Part shown: positions 8,678 to 18,705 of the stretch, in pieces
Numbering within the stretch: position 1 is the first letter of the stretch
Layout of the letters: every line of letters starts with the position of its first letter
Source: Thalassiosira profunda
Taxonomy: Eukaryota; Bacillariophyta; Thalassiosirophyceae; Thalassiosirales; Thalassiosiraceae
Assembly (NCBI GenBank): GCA_036939355.1
Contig: JALLAP010000104.1
Span: 1 to 25,759, forward strand
Direction: 5' to 3'
Length of the DNA: 25,759 nucleotides
Made by a program: the position numbers and the translations under genes
The notes under the pieces: generated by a model
Seen by the model: only the letters and a program-made list of their open reading frames with translations
Told to the model about the DNA's origin: nothing
Database searches by the model: none

Positions 8678-10166
8678 TCATCCTGCCGTGTACTGCGGAG
8701 AGTTCAATCCCTGGAAAACCGACTTGTCTGCCTCGGCCTGCACCGCCGTCTGCATGTTGAGCATGCCCAAAGCTGCCTGCTGCTGGGGTTGAGCCATCTG
8801 CGTTGCCGAGGCTGCTCCCGGCGACATTTCCGCCGTGGCCGGAACGGGCTTTCCGCCTCCCACGGCCCCGAGAGGGTTCGGCGGGAGCTTGACGAGGGTG
8901 ACGTTGAAATAGCGCGCCACTCCATCGTCCCCCCGAATGAGGCTCACGCTCAGACCGAGGTCGCTCCGGTGCCGGATCGCGCTATGGAGGATCACGGGAG
9001 ACTGGAGGCCGCCCCCTCCCTCGACGCCGTTGCCGTCCGCGTCCAATCCCCCCTGCGGCGGGGTGATGAGCTGGCTCATCATGTCGAACGCGCCCTGGAG
9101 GTCGTCCCGGGAGGTGACGTTGAAGATGGTCATCTCGCGCAGCTCTTGGCGGGAGTAGGAGGAGAGCTGCGTGAAGGCGGGGTTGCAGTCGATGAAGGAC
9201 CCTCCCATCGTGGCCACGGCCATGCCGACGGAGCAGGAGTTGAAGACGCATCGGTACTCGCTGTCTCCCAGGGAATCCCCCGAAGGCGGACCTTGCGGTT
9301 GCCCCTCCGAGACCGGGGCCTCGGGCAGGTTGGCCATGGACGACACGCCATTCTGGGCCGCCGCATGCCGGATGGCGTACGCAGCCTTCTCCCCAATGGC
9401 ACCGTTTCCTATTCTCTGCACCTCTTGCACGAGCTGTGCCTTGTCCATCTCAGACTGGACTTGGTGCTGTTGAAGCAAGCGAATGTAATTGGCCGCTTCG
9501 GTGAGGATCGTGCTCTTGGTACCCTGCGAAATGAGATGCACATGAATTGTCAGTGTCTTGACGAAACAAAAGAAGCGCAAAACATCAGGCACCCCTGCAG
9601 TCCCTCCCATTCAATAATGCTTGGGAGAATGACTCTGGGCAGCTCCAAATACTATTTCACCCAAGGCAACCATGGGAAGGAAGGTCCGGGGAAGTCTCCC
9701 CAACGAACAATTTAGCAAAAGCTCTCCCAAATCCACCCAGAGCTCCCTGCACCGGCCACCGCCCCCCCCAAACCAGTTGTCAGAAACTCACCTTGGGCAC
9801 AATCACCCCGCCGACCGAGAGCAACTGCCGCAGCTCTTGGATCTGGTGGGTGATCTTGAGGCTGCGCTCCTTCTCCCGCAAATTCCGCTCCTCCCGCCGT
9901 TCGTTCGTGAGGGGGGCCTTCTTCCCCTTCTTGGCGGGCGGTGCCTCCTCGGCCACGGTGGCACCCGCCTGGGCCAATCCCAGGATGCCCGGGGCGAGGC
10001 CCGAGGGAGGGGAGTCTGTCTTTCGCTTGAGGGTGGAGGCATCGGCGAGGCCCCCGAGCTGCAGGGCCGCGGCCGCGTCGTACTGGCCCTGCAGGGCCGC
10101 GGAATTTGTGGACATGGAGTCTTCCGCCTCGAACTTGATCCCGCCGCCGTATCCGGCGTTGTTCAT
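8678..10166 (-). CDS. bHLH-PAS transcription factor, two exons
   Basis: Exon 1 is 10166-9792, the intron is 9791-9524 (268 nt, GTGAGT...TTCGCAG), and exon 2 is 9523-8678; the product is 406 aa. The phase-0 splice falls inside the bHLH loop: VGGVIVPK|GTKSTILTEAANYI. Residues 1-75 are Ala/Gly/Gln-rich, then a basic patch PPAKKGKKA. The basic region and helix 1 (about 88-116) read NERREERNLREKERSLKITHQ and helix 2 runs to about 146 (YIRLLQQHQ). A single PAS domain (about 214-310) contains YRCVFNSCSVGMAVA, FIDCNPAFTQLSSYSRQEL and MTIFNVTSRDDL. The C-terminus is Gln/Ala-rich. In diatoms, bHLH-PAS proteins include the diel-rhythm regulator RITMO1/bHLH1a of Phaeodactylum; whether this is the orthologue cannot be decided here. 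It is expected to be a nuclear dimer binding E-boxes, and CACGTG occurs 290 bp upstream of its own ATG. Confidence 0.93.
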
Positions 10167-11001
10167 AATTTTGGGGGGTGGAGCAGATGGGCGAGGGAGC
10201 GTGACGAAGACTTTCCAGGAGGCGAAGCGGAAAGCAGGCTTGGTGCAAGAGGTGACGGTGACGGTGAACCGACGACGATCCGAAAATCCAGCCGGCGGGA
10301 TCCTGCACGGAGGTGCAAGAGCAAGGGCGATGGATCCAGCCGGAGTTGCAGTTGTGCTGGGGAGCAGCTGGGTGGGTTTGGGTACGATAGGTGTTGGCAA
10401 AGCAAGCCGCGGCTTTTGTGTGGCGAGTTGGGCGTGGCCGCGCGTGTCTGTTGTTCACGTGGCCTTTTTTCCTCTTCAGCTGTTTCGAAGGGGGGAACAT
10501 TTTTCTCAACGACGCCAACCAGCGACACGAAAATTAGGGGGTCAATTGCACACATAAGTTAGAGCAAGACAATGGAAATTTAATACCCCTGGATGAAAAT
10601 AGAAAAGTATTTAGACCCCGGGATTTTGGCTGTGTCTTCAAGCCAGTTGCCTCTATGGGCCCTAATGAAAGTACGTTCTGGATTGGGAACAATACAAATT
10701 TCCCTCTCAATTAATTTAGACGTATCATGTATCCCCAGATAAAATATTTCTGAGCGAAACTAGACAATTTGCATACCCCATCATCTCAAATTTGTCTGAC
10801 GTGTTCCATACGTTTGAGTACCGGTTGCCTTCCACAATGATCGTGCAAGTTCCTCGGTGATGTCATTTAGATCTAAATGAGCCTGTGCAAAAAATCCTGG
10901 GAAAGGTCGAGTCCGGCGGCTGAAAGTCCTCCCCCCTCCTCGCCATCCCACACTCACCCCTGTCGCTCCACCCTGCAGCGCGTTGCCCGCGAGCGGAAGC
11001 G
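10167..11001. promoter_or_regulatory. Long divergent intergenic region (bHLH-PAS / methyltransferase)
   Basis: At 835 bp this is the longest gap in the window. The half next to bHLH-PAS is GC-rich and carries a CACGTG at 10456-10461. From about 10540 to 10880 the sequence is clearly AT-rich. It ends with the perfect 18-bp palindrome at 10863-10880. No ORF, tRNA, TIR pair or target duplication was found, so I cannot say whether the AT-rich part is an insertion or a long regulatory region. Confidence 0.5.
10863..10880. promoter_or_regulatory. Perfect 18-bp palindrome TCATTTAGATCTAAATGA
   Basis: TCATTTAGATCTAAATGA equals its own reverse complement with no spacer, and ends 121 bp before the methyltransferase ATG. 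A perfect palindrome of this length by chance is rare, and its place in a promoter suggests a site for a dimeric DNA-binding protein. Function is inferred. Confidence 0.45.
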
Positions 11002-12183
11002 ATGGTGTCACCAGAGCCGCGAGTGATAGCGTGTGGCCACCTTCGATTCCGATCTAAACTTGGGAACGAATTCCCGGCGCTTTTGATTTGCGTGCCATCA
11101 GGTGATGGAGAGGCCGGCCACTTCTGGAGAGCCAAGCGCGACTTTCTCCTGCTCGACCGGCCTTTGCGGCAGAATGCAGATGCATTGACGTCGCCATTTC
11201 CGAAGAAGGCATATACGAAGTTATGCAATCACGCCGCGAGCGACGCAGGTGGCCCGTGGGTGCGCCCAGACAACGAGCATGCACCTGACGGAGGATACCG
11301 TCGACTAGTGGGCATCAATCTCAGCAACACTGGTGCTCCAGACACAACAATTGTATGCAGCAACTACGATCCTCGAATGAAGAAGAGCCTCTTTCAATTA
11401 GACAGCTTTCTGGCGGCTGCGGCGCAATCGACATGCAGCGGTGTTGCGGATGCCTGGTCAGTGTTTTGTAGGGGCGAAGACTCAGAAGGTTTGGTGCTCA
11501 CTTTGGGACGCAAATCCGAGGGCAAAGATGCGGTGGCAGCAAAAACTAGCCTGCCTGCAACGCTTGGGCAGTACTTTGCAAGTGCTGAAAACGCAAAGGC
11601 GGTCGTGCGCACCGTGTTCAGTTTGCTTCCAGAGAAGACGCAGATCTGCGATGTAGCATTCTTAGAGCCGAGCTGTGGTGATGGTCGCATCATAGAGGAG
11701 CTGTTGCAATCGAACGAAGACCTGCAATCTGCGAGGGTGTTGGGTGTCGACGTTGATGCGGCCGCAATAGAAAAGGCAAAGCAAAGACTTGGTGGAAGCG
11801 ACGTGGTATTGCAATGCAGAGACTTCCTTTCATTGGACAGAGACAAGCTGGCATCTGAATTATCCTTTGGAGAATCGACGACGTTGGCTGTATTGGGCGG
11901 CCCACCCTACACTCCAAAATCTCTCCCTGAGCAATTCATACTGCACAGTATCGTGGACCTTCGAGCCGAACTGGTTGTCTTTATTTTGCCCAAGCGGTGT
12001 GCTGTTATCGATGCGTGTTTACGTCTTCAGAAGACGCTGAACCAGGACAATAGACAGAGCGACAAAGAGTGGTGCTACCAAAATACCGAACTGGAGAACA
12101 GTTTGTTTAGCTTTGAGGGCGAAGTAGTGACGCAACCGTCGGTGCTGCAAAGCTGGCACAGAGGGAAGCCTGACCCAAAATGA
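11002..12183 (+). CDS. SAM-dependent methyltransferase, N6-adenine-type fold with GPPY motif
   Basis: A single exon of 393 aa from the ATG at 11002. Residues 1-170 are of unknown function (GINLSNTGAPDTTIV, ADAWSVFCRGED). The Rossmann methyltransferase domain follows: LPATLGQYFASAENAKAVV, motif I FLEPSCGDGRIIEELL (about 220-235), motif II GVDVDAAAIEKAKQRL with the acidic SAM-ribose residue, motif III QCRDFLSLD, and motif IV LAVLGGPPYTP (G300-P-P-Y303). This order and the DFL spacing match gamma-class amino-methyltransferases, whose motif IV is normally NPPY; here Gly replaces Asn. The substrate could be DNA, RNA or protein; I cannot tell. No signal peptide is evident. It converges on WASHC4 with only 6 bp between stop codons. 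The exact start is less certain than the domain. Confidence 0.78.
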   Translation: MVSPEPRVIACGHLRFRSKLGNEFPALLICVPSGDGEAGHFWRAKRDFLLLDRPLRQNADALTSPFPKKAYTKLCNHAASDAGGPWVRPDNEHAPDGGYRRLVGINLSNTGAPDTTIVCSNYDPRMKKSLFQLDSFLAAAAQSTCSGVADAWSVFCRGEDSEGLVLTLGRKSEGKDAVAAKTSLPATLGQYFASAENAKAVVRTVFSLLPEKTQICDVAFLEPSCGDGRIIEELLQSNEDLQSARVLGVDVDAAAIEKAKQRLGGSDVVLQCRDFLSLDRDKLASELSFGESTTLAVLGGPPYTPKSLPEQFILHSIVDLRAELVVFILPKRCAVIDACLRLQKTLNQDNRQSDKEWCYQNTELENSLFSFEGEVVTQPSVLQSWHRGKPDPK

Positions 12184-12189
12184 GCTTCC

Positions 12190-15100
12190 TTACAGATTTG
12201 TGGTGCTCGATCGAATTTCCTTGAAGAAGGACTGCGCGGAATGCACACTGAAGAAGAGCATTGCCATCTCCCGCCGATTGCCTTCCAGACGTTTCTCAGA
12301 CAATGTGAGAACAGTCAGTTCTTCGTCTTCCTCCTGGGTTTTATCCTCCGTGCCTGAAGAAAACCACGAACTCTGCTTGGATGCCGCAATCTTGGCATTT
12401 CTCTTGACTTCATAAGCTTTCTGCTTCTCCGTCAAGTCTTCCTCGTCGGCGGCGTACTTATATTGGATTGACTTGAACCAATTCAAGCTGAAAAAGGAGC
12501 AGTGTCAACAGATTGCATTCGGATCAAGAAAAGGCGCGAATTGCATCCTCCTACTCACCTCTCGTAAGACTTGGACTGATCAAGAACAGATAGAACAAAT
12601 GCCATTCCCAACGCAAAGCCATCGTCAGTGAAAAATCCATCGCGAGTGATGTTGCTCTTGTGCAACATTTCTTTCCCCTGAATGCTCGCTTCCATCGAGC
12701 ACAGACAGAGTGCAGGAATGATGCAATAGAACGTCCCCAAGCAGGCAATGTCAGATTGAGATTGCTGTATGACACCTCGAAAGACATTGACAAATGCTCG
12801 GACGACGTCAGAGTCTGGCGTTTGCAGTATGGATGCAATGACGTCGTCGACGTCTGTCTCTGGATTCTGGGATGTGCTGTCGGCATCGCCGGAAGCTGCA
12901 GCTGACGATAAAAATGGCCGTTGGTTGCTAAACACCTTTCTCTTGGCGGCTCTAATCATTCGGGCCAATGCAATGGCATTGCCCATCTCAGTAATGATGG
13001 CCCGGCACTCGTCAAGGGCATTGTTGCCAGAGGGAGTCTGGACTTGCTTCAACTCCTGAGCAAAGGCAGATGCTCGGTCAAAAGGGTAAACGCCGTGGCC
13101 TTCGATCTTTTGGTTGTTGAACCACCGGAGCTCTCGCGAGAGGAGCGACTTGACGCGGTCATCGGCCAGCAATTCTGTGAAGAGTTGGAATTTCTGAGCA
13201 GCGAGGGGAGAGCAGAGGGAACGCGTGAGGTGGCAGGCAATCAGTGACTTAGCAAGCACTCTCTAAACTGCACGCTTACCTTTGCAAGCAATTGGTAGCA
13301 TGCATTCACTGCTGAGCTGGCAATGCCAACACCATGCTGCTTGAAAGACGCAGCGACGCAGTCAATGCCGAAGGTGCTGACAAATCTCGCTCCTGGCTCA
13401 GGGCGTCTCTCGACAAAGGCCTGTTCAACCAGGTTGTAGTTGTATTTGAACGCGAAGGAGCCCAAGTCGCGCAATAAATCGACGAGGTCGACTCCCTGGT
13501 TGCAGGAGCCGTCAGGAAGCAGTGGGTCTGTCAAATTCAGGCCAAATCTCTCTGCTGCGATCGTCCTCGTCACGGTATAAGTGTTGCAATCGTCAAGATT
13601 GAGCGCGCTGAGATCATAGATTGTCTTTTCCAGGTAGCGCTCCACTTCAGCTTTGACATCAACTTTGCTCTGACACACGTAGAGCGGTGGAGCAAGGATG
13701 GACTTGCGAAGGCAGCCGTCAACTCCTTTTGTGCCAGATGTGGCTAGACGCAGATCTGTCTCGATGGCTTTGCAGAGTGGCTGTATATATTCATCCTTGA
13801 CCACTCCAAAAATGAAGTCCTTGTATCCGTCAAAGCAAGCGTTTGTGGCGCTCTCCGGGCTGCGCTCAACGTGCCTCACGTGTTTCAGGACCCGCTCCGG
13901 GTCGGAAAAGGCCGACAACACCAACTGCGTCCGATTCGCTGCCGATTTCAGGCTCGTTTGATAGAGATTTCTGACAAACGCCGGGAACAAATCTCTGTAA
14001 AAGTAGAGGAAGGTACAGTCGCAAACTCGGCCCAGGGTCTCTTCGATTGATGCCATTCGCGTCAAAGATTGCAGATGCATCTCAACCGCCTGCAAGTCCT
14101 CCGGGGCAAACACTCCCAATATCGTGGTATCCATGCATGCGGCGATTGAGAAGGCCACGGAATGTCGCCGGATCGGACTGAACGAGGACGATCCTTTCAG
14201 CACGTCCTCCAGCGCAGTGAGGCAAGCGCCGACCCTCGTGATGCTCCTGGCCCTCTCCGAGGTGAAATCCATCGACGACGAAGACTGGTCGACGAACCTT
14301 CTGACGCCTTCGAATCTCTTTAGAATGTTGGACGCGATCATCTTCAGCGTGCTCCGTTGGACTGCGAGCACCGCTGCCCTCCTCCGCACTCGCAGCATCT
14401 TCTCGATGGATTTCAGCACCTCCATTAGCGACAACAGGGGCTGCAAATGCTTCGGATCGCAATTCAGGCCCAAGGCGCGGTGGGCCAAGAGTTGGTTGCG
14501 CAGCAAAATTGAGGCCGAGTGGGCAATGGCGAGTCCCTGGAGGATGCAGGATGTCGCAACTTCGATGTCGGCGATTGAGGACGCCAGCGCCAGTTCTTCC
14601 TCGTCCTCGTCATCTTCCTCGCTCACAGTTCGATGCTGCTCAGGAACTGTTGGGGACAGCTCCGAGTCCGCCCTGGCAATCCAACCGAGCGCCTCCAAGC
14701 GAATTTGAGAAACCCTCGCCGGAAAGCTGGCGTCCCATTTCAAGGTCGCCGCGGCCGCCTCGGATCGAATCTCAGTAACATCAGCCGAGCACCCCTTAAC
14801 TGCCTTGTAGGGGGCATGAGTCATCATGAACTCCCGTGGTAGGAACGGCAGCGGACCGTAGAGCTCCATGATCGGGCACATAGCAGGATAGACTGTCCAC
14901 AGGCTCTTGTGCAGCTTGGCATCAGGAACGACGTTGGGTGGTAGCAGGTGTCTGTACAACACATACAGCGCATAAATCCCCACACAATCCTTTCGCTCTG
15001 TCGTTTCCTCTTCCGTATTGATCCGCTCGCAGGACTGCGCGTACAGCGTCAAGATAATCGCCTTGAGCTCGTCGTACAACGGAAATTTGGCCGCCCGAAA

Positions 15101-16255
15101 TCGCCCTCGAGGATCAAAGTTTTGCTCGATAGCGGATACAAAGGAGCGAGAGGACATCAGATGGAAGTCCAACTGGGCCATCATGCGCTCGAACGACGCG
15201 AACTCGGGGTCGAGGGCGCCGTCGTTTCGCTTTTCCTCCCCATGTTCCATCACGACGTCCTTGTACATTGCCCACGCCTCCTGCAATTCTGCGTTGGACG
15301 CCACGGCCGCATCGACCGCCACCAGTATTCGCAATGCCACCGCAATCGCTTTGCCCAGTCGATACATCGGCACCCCCTGCCCGAACACGGGGGGCTGCAT
15401 CGCTTCCTCCCCCACCCTCTTCGGTGCAGTCGCTGCATTCTCCTTTTCAGAAGCACTCGATCCGTTCTGATCCTCCGACCCGCCTTCCTCGCTCGGACGA
15501 TCGTCGTAGTAAAACGGCACGGCGGAGGGAGTCTGTACGGCTCCCAACTGCACCACCATGTTCTTCACCAACCGTCGCAGCCGCACCGTCCCATTCGAAG
15601 CCACTTGCAAAGCAGAGAAGAAGCGGCCCATGCGGGCCAGTAATGCGCTCTCCCGTCGTTGCTGCGCTTCCTCGTCCAAAATGTCCTTCTTGGCCTCCAC
15701 CCGGTTGGGAATGGCATCGTCCTCCGCGCTAAACAACACGATGGACGGCAAGATCTGAGAGTAGAAGACTGGTTCCAATTCCTCCACCTCTTCGCAAAGC
15801 GTGGCCAATGCAGTAATGGCGTTCCACGTTGCCGAGCGTTGCTCTCCCAATATCCCTCCGTGCGCCCCATCAGCTTCCCCGCGCACTAAACCCCCCTCGT
15901 CCTCGTGCTGGGGCACGACGATGCGGTCGGGGGCGCATCGCTCCAAAGGATCGAGGCGTACGTCCATCGCGGTGAGGTGCACGTCCACCGACACCGAGGA
16001 GCCGCCGCCGGTGATGCCGTCGTCGAGGGGAGGTTGGGGGCAGGAGGAGCGGGGGAGGGCCAGCTTCGCTAGAGGGTGCACTCCATCATTAGCGTCTCCA
16101 CCAACACTAACGGCGGGTGCACCGTCAATTGCAACTGCAACATCATCAGCAGGACGCAGCGAGGATTCGAGCGTCGTTCGCCCCGCAAGCTGCGAGGCGT
16201 GCACCGACGCCGCATCGCGGAGTCGCCGCGCCACGATCGATGGGGCGCCCTCCAT
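12190..16255 (-). CDS. WASHC4: WASH complex subunit 4 (SWIP/strumpellin-interacting), three exons
   Basis: Exon 1 is 16255-13280, intron 1 is 13279-13194 (86 nt), exon 2 is 13193-12559, intron 2 is 12558-12488 (71 nt), and exon 3 is 12487-12190; the product is 1302 aa against about 1170 in animals. Both splices restore family motifs: ACYQLLAK|KFQLFTELL and DQSKSYE-S-LNWFKS. Strong landmarks are in the C-terminal half: ERYLEKTIYDLSALNLDD, RTIAAERFGLNLTDPLLP, SFAFKYNYNLVEQAFVE, HGVGIASSAVNACYQLL, YPFDRASAFAQEL, ITEMGNAIALARMIRAAKRK and TRDGFFTDDGFALGMAFVL. The N-terminal half has an acidic SEEDDEDEEEL run and is less conserved. SWIP is a scaffold of the WASH complex, which activates Arp2/3 on endosomes for retromer sorting. 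The ATG at 16255 is chosen; an open frame further upstream would run through the neighbour's start. Confidence 0.93.
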
Positions 16256-16403
16256 GGTTGAGAAGTGGTTGGGGTCCGCGATCTTTGAGGTCAAAGTTTG
16301 CGCACAGCCAGAAGCCACGACGAACGACGAACGGCACTGCCACAGCCACAAAAACAAAAAAGTTCCAGGCGCCGCACACAAAGACAAAAGCCAGAAAAGC
16401 ACC
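16256..16403. promoter_or_regulatory. Short divergent promoter between WASHC4 and TMEM70-like gene
   Basis: Only 148 bp separate the two ATGs, the tightest head-to-head pair here. The region has A-rich runs (ACAAAAACAAAAAAG near 16347-16362) and no TATA box. Both genes are probably driven from one bidirectional promoter; this is inferred from distance. Confidence 0.5.
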
Positions 16404-17222
16404 ATGGCGGCCGCATTTCGGGTCGTCCGCCTTGTTCCCGCCCGAGCGAGGCACCATGCTTCCCTCCGCGGCAGTCTCTGCGCCGCGCATTTCCCGTCGG
16501 CAGCTGCATACGGGTCGCAGGCGCCCCGATCGAGGTGCTATCGTCGCATCGCTCGGCACGACGGTGCATGCACCGTCATCGCCCGCCCCTTCAGCAGCAG
16601 TGGCGACGATGCCGCCGACAAACCCATCGCCAACCTGGATGATCCGCAAGAGGACGAGCCGCTCGTCGTCTACGAGGGACCTTTTGCGTCGCTCACCTTA
16701 ATGCTGAAGCGCATCTCGCTCACGTCGGCCGTCGTCGCCATCGTTGGCCTGCCCGCGCTGTCGGTATTCTACGGCGCCGATGGATCCATCCCCGCGACGG
16801 GCCAATTGGCCATCATCGCCACTGCGGGAGTTACGGCCGTTGGTTCGACGGCGTTGCTGGGATATTGTTTCAGCCCCTATGTTCACACATTGGAGCGTCT
16901 TTCTGGTGGAGTTGTAAATGCCGATGGAAATGCAACACCGGATGCAGCAGACGGAAATGAGAGCTCGGTCAGGATCGTCACGCGAGATGTGTTGGCAAGA
17001 AGAGTGGAAACAATATTCGACCCTGCAGCCGATGTGACCCCGCCGCCGAGCAGCAATACGCGTCCGTTCTGCAACTTCATGGTGAAGGGTTTGCCGATGT
17101 ACGTGCACCCGGAACTGGTTCATGATTACAAATTGAGGGTGCAGCTGGTGGGAGAGGAACCGCAGCAGAAGGGCGCGGAGCAGAGGAACAAACAGAAGTT
17201 GGACGACGATGAATTTCTCTGA
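16404..17222 (+). CDS. TMEM70-like mitochondrial inner-membrane protein
   Basis: A single exon of 272 aa; the start ATG has an ideal context (CACCATGGCG). Residues 1-65 are Arg/Ala/Ser-rich with almost no acidic residues (AAAFRVVRLVPARARHHAS), a mitochondrial presequence ending near ARPFSSS. The TMEM70/TMEM186/TMEM223-type core starts at VVYEGPFASLTLMLKRISLTS (about 88-108), followed by two membrane segments (about 108-123 and 134-153) with a short loop between, then FSPYVHTLERL. A soluble tail with FCNFMVKGLPMYVHPELVHDY ends in a charged Gln/Lys run. In animals TMEM70 helps assemble ATP synthase and complex I. Assignment to TMEM70 rather than a sister family is by the GPF...LKR...S pattern and topology and is moderately sure. 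Confidence 0.75.
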   Translation: MAAAFRVVRLVPARARHHASLRGSLCAAHFPSAAAYGSQAPRSRCYRRIARHDGACTVIARPFSSSGDDAADKPIANLDDPQEDEPLVVYEGPFASLTLMLKRISLTSAVVAIVGLPALSVFYGADGSIPATGQLAIIATAGVTAVGSTALLGYCFSPYVHTLERLSGGVVNADGNATPDAADGNESSVRIVTRDVLARRVETIFDPAADVTPPPSSNTRPFCNFMVKGLPMYVHPELVHDYKLRVQLVGEEPQQKGAEQRNKQKLDDDEFL

Positions 17223-17250
17223 TGCTAAGTTGTGGTTGGGTTTCCCATCC

Positions 17251-18655
17251 TCAATCGCCCAGCACCCAGTCAAGATCATATTCATCCAGTGATCCCCTTG
17301 GGACACGTTCGTGCAAAAACGCATTTTCCTCGACAAGAGCAGGGGCAATGATCTGCAAACACTGTTCACAACTATTGTCTCCGTCCAGCCTGCATTTCTG
17401 CGCCCTGCACTCGAAACAAAGATTCTTCTTCTTCCTGCAGACCCAGCAATACTTCACGCTCCTTCTATCTTCGTCCGTGCATGCAGTGCAAGATGCTTTG
17501 CCGCAACCTACGGCATCGCAAGTAGATTCGACACAATCCTCGCATTTTTCCTCCCGGCAGAACGGACACATTATCATTGGTCGACAGTCAGAGCAGATAT
17601 CGTTTTCACAGCCCGTACTTAACAGACCATTTCAAGCAATAAAGTGTGGTGAGATAATGCATGACAAATGAAGCGTGGGCGCCCTTCTTTCTCCCTCACC
17701 AGTGTTTCATGCATGATGGCTTGCACCCAGAACAAAATGATCTCCCTGGCTCACGCCTGCATCCTTGACAATAGGTTACCTCGCAACAGTCTGCGCAGAA
17801 CATTTTCTCACAGCCGAAACATGTCTCGGTTGGAGAATGGCCGTCGTACACACGGCACTCAACTTGCAGACAAATGTAGCAGACGCAATCTTGAACACCA
17901 CACATGCCTTCCCCTGATCGCATCCAGGGGTACTGATCCGTTTCTTGACTGACGATCCTGCAGGGCATTCGACTACGGGTTCTTTCGTCCCAGACCAAGC
18001 CCTGGCATGTCATCTGACGGCTGTCCAAAAACTGCGCATATCTTTCCAACAGAATGCTCATATTACCGCTTTGATTTTCCCTCCACCGTTTGGGGAGCTG
18101 AATATGCATCAAAGAGCCATCATTCTGTCTAATGATGCTGTCCAGAACGCAAATCAAGGTCCCTTCGTCGAGGGCGAATATTTCGCCCTCGATTACTGGG
18201 CTTTCGTGCATACCGACCAAGCTGAGATCTATCCGCTTCAGCACCTTAGACCCACATATGGGCTCCAGACCAACGCCGGTTATTCCGAAGCAGTGGGTCA
18301 ATTTGAGGGACTCGAGCGTGTGTTTCGCGTCCATGCAAACGAGCATACCTCCGACATCGGCATCGCTCAGCCTGACGCGAAGGCTCTTCGGCACGTCCTC
18401 AAAATCGAGCTCTTTCCATATTTCCACGCTGCCCAACTCTCCCTCGTGGCCCATAATCGCCCTGCTGGCCGACGACGGGGGGCGTTGCCAGTTTGATGCT
18501 AACCACGATGATGGACTCGAAGAAATTGCAACGGCAAAAAGTGCACGAGACGTGGGCGTCAGATACGTCGCCACCTCCGCCAGCACGGAATCGGGGAGAT
18601 CACTCAGCTGCGCAGGGACATCGGAGGAGAGCCGCGGCTTCTTGTGGGAGTTCAT
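17251..18655 (-). CDS. F-box / LRR protein with Cys-rich zinc-binding tail, two exons
   Basis: Exon 1 is 18655-17700, the intron is 17699-17618 (82 nt, GTGAGG...GTTAAG), and exon 2 is 17617-17251; the product is 440 aa. The splice rebuilds a Cys codon (TG|T), giving CMKH-C-TGCENDIC, which keeps the Cys spacing. The N-terminus has a basic MNSHKKPR, then an F-box (about 14-50: AQLSDLPDSVLAEVATYLT), then LRR-like strands (TLESLKLTHCFGITGVGL, VLKRIDLSLVG). The C-terminal ~180 residues hold about 35 cysteines in CxxC/CxxxC pairs (CFGCEKMFCADCC, CPFCREEKCEDC, CWVCRKKKNLCFEC), which should bind several zinc ions. F-box proteins are substrate receptors of SCF ubiquitin ligases; substrate unknown. The first ATG is used; an extension upstream begins only with GTG. 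It converges on the TMEM70-like gene (28 bp between stops). Confidence 0.82.
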
Positions 18656-18697
18656 CAGGGAGAGGGGTGGTCCACCCACGAGGAGGAAAAAGTGAAG

Positions 18698-18705
18698 GCG
18701 GAAAA
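18698..18705. repeat. Target-site duplication, left copy (GCGGAAAA)
   Basis: GCGGAAAA directly abuts the left terminal inverted repeat of the MITE and is repeated exactly at 18893-18900. Confidence 0.8.

Noticed and set aside
8789..10562. Two long plus-strand ORFs (308 and 296 codons)
   Set aside because: They are antisense to the bHLH-PAS exons, whose domains and splice junction are convincing.
16256..16405. N-terminal extension of WASHC4 with a hydrophobic start (MVLFWLLSLCAAP)
   Set aside because: It looks like a signal peptide, but it would overlap the start of the divergent TMEM70-like gene and WASHC4 is a cytosolic complex subunit; the ATG at 16255 is preferred.
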